A stretch of DNA of 64,000 bases, from assembly GCA_002070185.1 (NCBI GenBank), contig MWCT01000003.1, positions 124,001 to 188,000 on the forward strand. The letters run 5' to 3'. The stretch is from a candidate division BRC1 bacterium ADurb.Bin183 (GTDB lineage Bacteria; Sumerlaeota; Sumerlaeia; MWCT01). Position numbers and translations under genes: made by a program. The notes below the pieces were generated by a model, which was given only the letters and a program-made list of their open reading frames with translations, was not told the DNA's origin and did not search any database. Each line of letters starts with the position of its first letter. Within the stretch, counting starts at the first letter, position 1. Of this stretch, positions 58,178 to 64,000 are shown piece after piece.

Positions 58178-59758
58178 CGCCTTGAAGTCCTCAGGCGAGA
58201 GATATTCGAGGGAAAATAAACAGACGCCGGTTGCGCCGAGTTCGCGCGTTATGCGAATCTGTTCCAACAGCATTTCCGGGCGAAAGCCGAGATACGGTCC
58301 GAGTCCTACAATCGTTTGAACATGCTCGGGTATTTGCGGGAGCAATGCCGCGCCTTGCTTACGCAACATATTGTTATCGGTTGTATAAGCCATGAAATAA
58401 ACTTGGTCAAGCCAGCCTTTATTAAGCCATAATTCCCAATCTTGAAATTTATGCTCTTTTGATTCGCTTAAAACTGGGAAAACATCGGCGGAGAGTTTAA
58501 TTTCCGGTCGAATCTTTTTTTGAAGTTGGCGAACCTGCTCGACAAATATTGTAATTTGCTCTCTGCGATATTCATCCCATTTGAGCCACTGCTCTTTATC
58601 GCCAAGGGGATTGAGCGTTTTGGGGTCGGAGCCGAATCGCTCTTGAAAATTTTTTCTGCAAACATTGCAATAACAATATCCCTCCTCCGCAGGAAGGCTG
58701 CGCGGGTAGCGGATATAATCCAGTTGCAGTCCGTCAATCGGATATGTTTTAAGAAGACGCTCATAAATTTCCAGCCAAAAATCCCGCACCTCTAAGCGCG
58801 ACGGGCAGAAATAATAATAGCCCTCTTCAAGGCGCGAGGCGGGGCTGCCATGGCGGGCATGAGCAAGCCATTGCTTTTTTTCCGCAACCAAAAAGGAATC
58901 CTGAAAGCCGATGAAATAAACTTCCACCCATGGGATGATTTGGATTTTGTATTGTTTCCCCAGTTTGCAAAGTTCCATAAGGGGATCCCACCCAAGAAAG
59001 GTTTGATGCTGCGGAAGAAAAGGATGCGCGTTCGGATATATCGCTCCTCCCCAATAAATGGTTTCGGGGCAGATGCAGTTAAATCCGACATCGGCGATTT
59101 TTTTAATTGTGTCATGAAGTTCTTCCGGCGATTTTTCATGAAGGCGATACCAGCAGGCGCGTATTTCTTTTGCGCGCGAGGGCTGAACGCGATAGAGATA
59201 TTCATAGGCGTTGTTCAGCGCGGCTACAGAATTTTTGGATGCGATAAAATCCGATGCTTTATTTTTATAGGCAGCGGGGTTAATGTCCGAGGGGTATTGG
59301 CGAAAAATTTCATCTCCCTGTTTTATGATTTCGTTTGAGAAATAAATTTGCGCGTCGGCATTATCCGTTGCCGCAATCTGTCGTTTATTGACGGATACAA
59401 GAACGCCGGGATAGATGTGTCTGCCGAGCCAATCGGCGGCGCGCCCATGTCCGGAGAGCACAAAGCCATCGGATGGGATAGCGGAATTATTCCCGCCGAC
59501 CGTTCTGGCGACGCCTGCTTGAATAACCGCTTCAATACCCCATTCATTGGTTCCGGTGGCGCCGCCGTATTTCGGCGTGTAAAGAATCATCTCATCGGCG
59601 TCGCGCCCGCCGGGGAAGTTGCCGCCGCGCGGGTTTATTTTATCAATGGTATATTTCGATATTGTTTCCGATTCAGCCATAGGGGCGGTTTTCTTTTTTT
59701 CAGTTTGACAACCGGAAATTGCGGCAAGCATCAAAAGAATTATGATGATTATTTGCAT
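58136..59758 (-). CDS. Lipoprotein glycoside hydrolase-like protein (GHL10/DUF187)
   Basis: The 540-residue protein starts at the ATG at 59758 with a lipoprotein signal (MQIIIIILLMLAAISGC), so it is membrane-tethered outside the cytoplasm. Residues about 190-540 match the glycosyl-hydrolase-like 10 fold: ACWYRLHEKSPEELHDTIKKIADVGFNCI, ETIYWGG, GWDPLMELCKLGKQYKIQIIPWVEVYFIGF and IDGLQLDYIRYPRS. This family is linked to outer-membrane or cell-wall polysaccharides; its substrate is unknown. A CYCNVCRKNF segment adds Cys not usual for the fold. A longer frame would overlap ftsH and is rejected. It follows the ftsH stop by 10 bp. Confidence 0.8.
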   Translation of the reverse strand: MQIIIIILLMLAAISGCQTEKKKTAPMAESETISKYTIDKINPRGGNFPGGRDADEMILYTPKYGGATGTNEWGIEAVIQAGVARTVGGNNSAIPSDGFVLSGHGRAADWLGRHIYPGVLVSVNKRQIAATDNADAQIYFSNEIIKQGDEIFRQYPSDINPAAYKNKASDFIASKNSVAALNNAYEYLYRVQPSRAKEIRACWYRLHEKSPEELHDTIKKIADVGFNCICPETIYWGGAIYPNAHPFLPQHQTFLGWDPLMELCKLGKQYKIQIIPWVEVYFIGFQDSFLVAEKKQWLAHARHGSPASRLEEGYYYFCPSRLEVRDFWLEIYERLLKTYPIDGLQLDYIRYPRSLPAEEGYCYCNVCRKNFQERFGSDPKTLNPLGDKEQWLKWDEYRREQITIFVEQVRQLQKKIRPEIKLSADVFPVLSESKEHKFQDWELWLNKGWLDQVYFMAYTTDNNMLRKQGAALLPQIPEHVQTIVGLGPYLGFRPEMLLEQIRITRELGATGVCLFSLEYLSPEDFKALKMGTFRLIPEQP

Positions 59759-59768
59759 TTGAGTTTGA

Positions 59769-61709
59769 TTAAGATGGCGTTTTCCATGGTTTGAGTTTGT
59801 TAAGATTCCCTTCGCCCAGTCCTTGGTTGGTTTCGCTAATTTCCGTTGTTTTTTTTGCGCGCACGGGATTGGGAGGCAGTCCTTTATTGCCGTCATTTTT
59901 CAAGGGCGGCAGCGGCTTTCCTTGAATCAAGTCATCGAGTTCGTCGCCTGTGAGAGTTTCGCGCTCAACAAGGATGTCTGCGATATTTTTCAAAAGGTCG
60001 TAATTATCTCTAAGGATTTTCAAGGATGTGTCATGGGCTTCCTGAATAAAACTCTGCACCTCTTCATCAATTTTTCGGGCAGTTTCGTCGCTGAAATTTC
60101 GCGTATGGGCTATTTCGCGTCCAAGAAAAACCTGATTATCGGGCTCGCCGAAGGTGCGGGGTCCAAGGTGCTCGCTCATGCCGAATTCGCAAATCATGCG
60201 ATGAGCCAGCGTGGTCGCTTTGCGCAGGTCATCGGCTGCGCCGGTGGTAAACTCGCCGAAGACAATTTCTTCCGCGGCGCGTCCGCCCAGCATATAGACC
60301 AGATATGATTTAAGACGGCGCCGCGTTTGGTGTTTATGTTCATCGCCCGGCAGGATGCTGGTGAGTCCCAGCGCGCGCCCGCGGGGTATAATGGTGATTT
60401 TATGGACGGGGTCGGAATCGGGCGTCATTTTAGCGCAAAGGGCATGCCCGACCTCATGCACGGCTGTAATCTTTTTATCTTCCGGCAGGAGGATCATGCT
60501 GCGCCGCTCCGGACCCATCAAGACGCGATCTTTGGCTTCTTCAAAGTCATCTTGATCTACGGCGGTTTTATTATTTCGCGCGGCAAGAAGCGCGGCTTCG
60601 TTGACCATATTGGCAAGGTCGGCGCCGGAAAATCCGGGGGTTGCTTTTGCTAACACGGCGAGGTCAACATCGGGCGCTTTGCTGATGTCTCTCGAATGCA
60701 CTTCAAGAATTTTTTCGCGTCCGCGCACATCGGGGATATCCACCGCAATCTGCCGGTCAAATCGCCCCGGTCGGAGCAGCGCGGGATCGAGGACGTCCGG
60801 ACGGTTTGTGGCGGCGATGAGTATGACGCCTTCATTGGGGTCAAATCCGTCCATTTCCACAAGGAGCTGGTTGAGCGTCTGCTCGCGCTCATCATGCCCG
60901 CCGCCAATGCCGGTGAAACGGTGTCTCCCCACGGCGTCAATTTCGTCAATAAAGATAAGGCAGGGATGGGAGCGCTTGCCCTGTTCAAAGAGGTCGCGGA
61001 CGCGCGAGGCGCCGACGCCGACAAACATTTCGACAAAATCCGAGCCGCTGATGAAGAAGAAGGGGACTCTTGCCTCGCCTGCCACCGCCTTTGCAAGGAG
61101 GGTTTTTCCGGTTCCAGAAGGTCCATATAACAGGACGCCTTTGGGGATGCGCCCTCCCAGACGTGTGAATCGTTTGGGGTCTTTGAGGAATTCGACGATT
61201 TCTCTCAATTCCTCTTTCGCCTCCTCCACACCGGCAACATCATCAAAGGTTACTTTGACTTGCCCTTCTGAAACAAGGCGCGCCCGGGATTTGCCGAAAC
61301 TCAGCGCTTTGTTGCCTGTGCCCTGAATCTGGCGCATGATTAAAAAGAATAATATGAGGAACGGAATAAACGGCAGGAGCGAATATAGCATTTGTTGAGA
61401 CAGCGCCGATGGCGGACGGGGGTCATACTGGATATCATTTTCCAGCATCACCTGAAGCACCTTTTCCGCCTGCGAGTCAAAATATTGCGTGGTAAAACGC
61501 CCCCATTTGCCGTCCTGCTTCACATATTCGCCGGAGAGCCGCCCGCCTTTATCCACAACCTCGCCAATGATGCGTTTATCTTTTGCCAGTTTAAAAAAGT
61601 GGATGATGTTAATCTTCTCCGATTTAGATTTTTGATTAACCGTCAGGACGATGAGGATGCATCCCACGAAGATTACAATCCACAGGGTTGCCGATTTCAA
61701 ACCATTCAT
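59769..61709 (-). CDS. ftsH: ATP-dependent zinc metalloprotease FtsH
   Basis: The 646-residue membrane-anchored AAA+ protease degrades misfolded membrane proteins and some regulators. It has TM1 at about 7-25, a periplasmic domain and TM2 at about 108-126. Walker A GPSGTGKT is at 196-203, Walker B FIDEID at 253-258 and the pore loop FVEMFVGVG nearby. The zinc site HEVGH (418-422) has Val where Ala is usual, which still fits HExxH. The C terminus is short and charged. A promoter-like element lies 75-105 bp upstream. It is followed by the GHL10 lipoprotein after 10 bp. Confidence 0.97.
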   Translation of the reverse strand: MNGLKSATLWIVIFVGCILIVLTVNQKSKSEKINIIHFFKLAKDKRIIGEVVDKGGRLSGEYVKQDGKWGRFTTQYFDSQAEKVLQVMLENDIQYDPRPPSALSQQMLYSLLPFIPFLILFFLIMRQIQGTGNKALSFGKSRARLVSEGQVKVTFDDVAGVEEAKEELREIVEFLKDPKRFTRLGGRIPKGVLLYGPSGTGKTLLAKAVAGEARVPFFFISGSDFVEMFVGVGASRVRDLFEQGKRSHPCLIFIDEIDAVGRHRFTGIGGGHDEREQTLNQLLVEMDGFDPNEGVILIAATNRPDVLDPALLRPGRFDRQIAVDIPDVRGREKILEVHSRDISKAPDVDLAVLAKATPGFSGADLANMVNEAALLAARNNKTAVDQDDFEEAKDRVLMGPERRSMILLPEDKKITAVHEVGHALCAKMTPDSDPVHKITIIPRGRALGLTSILPGDEHKHQTRRRLKSYLVYMLGGRAAEEIVFGEFTTGAADDLRKATTLAHRMICEFGMSEHLGPRTFGEPDNQVFLGREIAHTRNFSDETARKIDEEVQSFIQEAHDTSLKILRDNYDLLKNIADILVERETLTGDELDDLIQGKPLPPLKNDGNKGLPPNPVRAKKTTEISETNQGLGEGNLNKLKPWKTPS

Positions 61710-61784
61710 AATAAATAACCGCCGCTCATGATTAAATTAACAAAAAATAAAATACCGCTATTTTTAAAGCAAATAACTAAATAG

Positions 61785-61813
61785 ATAATCCCTTTTTCTT
61801 GAACGGGTGTCAA
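61785..61813 (-). promoter_or_regulatory. Predicted ftsH promoter
   Basis: On the minus strand TTGACA (61808-61813) and GATTAT (61785-61790) are separated by exactly 17 bp. This is a perfect -35 and a partial -10 in the gap between the topA stop and the ftsH start. The leader would be about 75 bp. Confidence 0.5.
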
Positions 61814-61843
61814 GACTATTGGTTCACAAGATGAGGCGGAATG

Positions 61844-64000
61844 TCATTCTTCGCTTTCGATAAGGTCTCTTCGATAACCGCATTTCGGGTTCGGACAGCG
61901 CATCTGCTTTTTGCCGTTGCGCCATTCCACAATCAGGAAGCTCGCGGTTTTGCATTCGGGGCAAGGCTTGCGCAGAGGCGCTTCGCGGAGAATAAAATGA
62001 CAGTCCGGATAATTGGAACAGGAATAAAATACGCGTCCTCGTTGGGACATTCTTTCAACCAGATTTCCGCCGCATGTTGGGCAGGTAACTCCGATGGGAT
62101 AGGGTTTTGTGTTTCTACATTCGGGGTAGCCTGAGCAGGCAAGGAACCGCCCCCGCTTGCCTGTGCGGATAATCATGGGGCGTCCGCATTTTTCACAATT
62201 GATTTCGGTTTCCGCCGGTTTGACAACTTGGATATTGCCTTCTGTATCGGTGTTATATTCTTTGGTATTTCGGCATTTGGGGTAGTTGGGACATGCAAGG
62301 AAATGCCCTCTTCTTCCCCAGCGTATAATCATTTTAGCCCCGCATTTTTCGCACATGACTTCTGTTGGATGTGTTTCGCCTCGAACGTTGCGCATCTGAG
62401 TCGGCGCCTCGGCAAGCCGCTTTTCGAACTGAATATAAAACTCGCGCAGCAGGTCTGCCCAATTGACCTTTCCCTCTTCAACTCTATCCAGTTGATCCTC
62501 CATCATTGCGGTGAAACGAATATCCAAGATTTCCGGGAAGGTTTTAACAAGGATGTTCGTTACAATTTTGCCCAAGTCTGTGGGGATGAACTTTCCTTTT
62601 TCTTTTAGCACATATTCCTTTTCTTGGATTGTGCTGACAATTGCGGCATAAGTTGAGGGGCGTCCGATTCCCTTTTTTTCAAGTTCTTTGATGAGGGAGC
62701 TTTCAGAGAAACGCGGAGGAGGCTGCGTGAAGTTTTGCTGGGGTTTAATTTCAAGAACTTTAAGCAGGTCGCCTTCTTTTAATGGCGGTATCTTGCGCTC
62801 TTCCTCGGCTTGCTCGGCGCCGCTGTTTTGATTGTTAACTTCTTCATCCTTTCCCTCTTCATAAAGGGCGAGAAAGCCGGAGAAAATATTAGTCAATCCG
62901 GTTGTGGAAAACAGGTATCGTTGATTGACAAGGCTCTCGACTCGGGTTTGCATAAAGACGGCATTGGACATTTGTGATGCGATAAAACGGTTCCAGATTA
63001 ATTGATATAGTTTAAATTGAGGTTTATCCAGAAACGGTTTAACTCTATCCGGCGTCCATTCCATTGAAGTGGGGCGGATGGCTTCATGGGCATCTTGCGC
63101 CGTTTTTTTATTTTTATAAACGCGAGCCTGTGCCGGCAGGTATTCCTTTGCAAAGTTTTGTTTGATAAATTGACGCGCTGCGCCGAGGGCTTCTTCCGAG
63201 ATGCGCGTGGAATCGGTGCGCATATATGTGATGAGACCAACGGGTCCTTCTTCGCCGACGTTAATACCTTCGTATAGATGCTGGGCAAGCGACATGGTCA
63301 TGCTGGCTGGAAAACGGAGACGGCGCGCCGCTTCCTGTTGGAGGGTGCTGGTAATAAACGGCGGCGACGGGGCGCGTTTGACTTCCTTTTTTTCAACTTT
63401 TGCGACTTTGAATTCGGCGTTTTCAATTTCTTGCAGGATTTTTTTTGCGTCATTTTCTTTGGAAAGGACGGGCTTTTTCCCATCTATTTCAGTTAAGCGC
63501 AAAATAAAATCGGGCGGGTTGTCAGCGCGCACATGGGCGTCAATAGTCCAGAATTCAACCGCCTTAAAATTTTGAATTTCCTCCTCGCGCTCGCAGATGA
63601 TTCGAACGGCGACCGACTGGACGCGTCCGGCGCTGAGTCCGCTTTTAACCTTTTGCCATAATAACGGGCTGATTTTATATCCGACAAGTCGGTCAAGGAT
63701 GCGTCGGGCTTGTTGAGCCTCAAAAAGGTCTTTATTCAAACGAATCGGGTTTGCGATCGCATGAAGGACGGCATTTTTGGTAATTTCATTAAATGTGGCG
63801 CGGTAGATTTCTTTCTTTTTTGTGTTGATTTCTTCCGCGATATGCCAAGCGATGGCTTCGCCTTCGCGGTCGGGGTCGGTTGCCAGATAGATTGCTTCTA
63901 CGGTACGCGCCGCTTTTTTGATTGCATCAAGTGTTTTTTGTTTGCCTGCGATAACTTCGTATTCCGGCGCGAAATTATTTTCCAAATCTACGCCAATTTT
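61844..64000 (-). CDS. topA: DNA topoisomerase I, 3' part (gene start beyond the window)
   Basis: TopA relaxes negative supercoils by a 5'-phosphotyrosine cleavage. The frame is open to the window edge, with residues K-I-G-V-D-L-E-N-N before the first in-frame TTG, so the N-terminal Toprim start is missing. Visible: YLATDPDREGEAIAWH (Toprim acidic residues), the active-site tyrosine motif GLITYMRTDSTRIS, and SLIKELEKKGIGRPSTYA. The C terminus carries four Cys4 zinc ribbons (CEKCG...CPNYPKC, CEKCG...CSGYPEC, CPTCG...CSNYPDC, CPEC...CPNPKC). About 719 residues are in the window. Confidence 0.97.
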   Translation of the reverse strand, partial: KIGVDLENNFAPEYEVIAGKQKTLDAIKKAARTVEAIYLATDPDREGEAIAWHIAEEINTKKKEIYRATFNEITKNAVLHAIANPIRLNKDLFEAQQARRILDRLVGYKISPLLWQKVKSGLSAGRVQSVAVRIICEREEEIQNFKAVEFWTIDAHVRADNPPDFILRLTEIDGKKPVLSKENDAKKILQEIENAEFKVAKVEKKEVKRAPSPPFITSTLQQEAARRLRFPASMTMSLAQHLYEGINVGEEGPVGLITYMRTDSTRISEEALGAARQFIKQNFAKEYLPAQARVYKNKKTAQDAHEAIRPTSMEWTPDRVKPFLDKPQFKLYQLIWNRFIASQMSNAVFMQTRVESLVNQRYLFSTTGLTNIFSGFLALYEEGKDEEVNNQNSGAEQAEEERKIPPLKEGDLLKVLEIKPQQNFTQPPPRFSESSLIKELEKKGIGRPSTYAAIVSTIQEKEYVLKEKGKFIPTDLGKIVTNILVKTFPEILDIRFTAMMEDQLDRVEEGKVNWADLLREFYIQFEKRLAEAPTQMRNVRGETHPTEVMCEKCGAKMIIRWGRRGHFLACPNYPKCRNTKEYNTDTEGNIQVVKPAETEINCEKCGRPMIIRTGKRGRFLACSGYPECRNTKPYPIGVTCPTCGGNLVERMSQRGRVFYSCSNYPDCHFILREAPLRKPCPECKTASFLIVEWRNGKKQMRCPNPKCGYRRDLIESEE

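Noticed and set aside
59759..59896. Upstream extension of the GHL10 lipoprotein gene into ftsH
   Set aside because: The extension overlaps the ftsH coding end and would bury the lipoprotein signal that starts at 59758.

Overview
The window is a compact stretch of bacterial chromosome with moderate-to-high GC content. No rRNA or tRNA gene is visible, so it cannot be placed taxonomically. The gene content suggests a strictly or mainly anaerobic, probably Gram-negative-type heterotroph. It has an indolepyruvate:ferredoxin oxidoreductase (iorAB), an FprA-type flavodiiron protein, a peroxiredoxin, glycogen phosphorylase, anhydro-muramic acid kinase, a predicted lipoprotein, several signal-peptide proteins, and dockerin-like tails on large secreted proteins. 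The SBP-permease fusion and half-dockerin tags resemble what is seen in poorly cultured lineages, but that placement is only an inference.

Layout. 1-5.1 kb: the 3' end of a CBM9-like gene, a membrane sensor kinase, anmK and a second CBM9-like exported protein. 5.2-14.5 kb: two tandemly duplicated, highly repetitive beta-helix proteins, then a 1392-aa C25 (gingipain-like) peptidase; all three end in the same half-dockerin module. 14.5-24.7 kb: an orphan plasmid/phage-type primase-helicase, a membrane protein fused to a spermidine-synthase-like domain, glgP, a flavodiiron protein and a HEAT-repeat protein. 24.9-33.5 kb: one long, tightly packed operon with DUF134 regulator, trans-sulfuration PLP enzyme, two NifX/NifB-type cluster-binding proteins, DUF5320 protein, two MinD-like ATPases with ferredoxin domains, FmdB-type zinc ribbon, methyltransferase, Mrp, metallo-beta-lactamase-fold enzyme, DsrE-like protein and 1-Cys peroxiredoxin. 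A 20-bp near-palindrome lies inside its predicted promoter. This is the strongest candidate for an incompletely described system, probably Fe-S/Mo-S cluster assembly or sulfur trafficking.

33.6-39.5 kb (minus strand): a soluble GAF sensor kinase translationally coupled to a sugar ABC transporter in which the binding protein is fused to the first permease, then a second permease and an isocitrate dehydrogenase whose coenzyme-site residues predict NAD+ use. 39.6-46.2 kb: mutS, an aminotransferase, an exported thioredoxin-fold protein and a metallophosphoesterase. 46.2-49.1 kb: an AT-rich island carrying a DpnII-like restriction endonuclease and its beta-class methyltransferase, followed by a gene-poor stretch. 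49.1-51.8 kb: a sugar aminotransferase, glycosyltransferase and methyltransferase for surface glycan or lipid glycosylation. 51.9-56 kb: iorAB and recN. 56.2-64 kb: a GH31 alpha-glycosidase (probably alpha-xylosidase), a GHL10-type lipoprotein glycosidase, ftsH and the 3' part of topA.

Many genes overlap by 4 bp (translational coupling), and two convergent pairs overlap at their 3' ends. Only one convincing intrinsic terminator was found, between the C25 peptidase and the primase. All functional statements come from motif recognition by eye; no database search was run.
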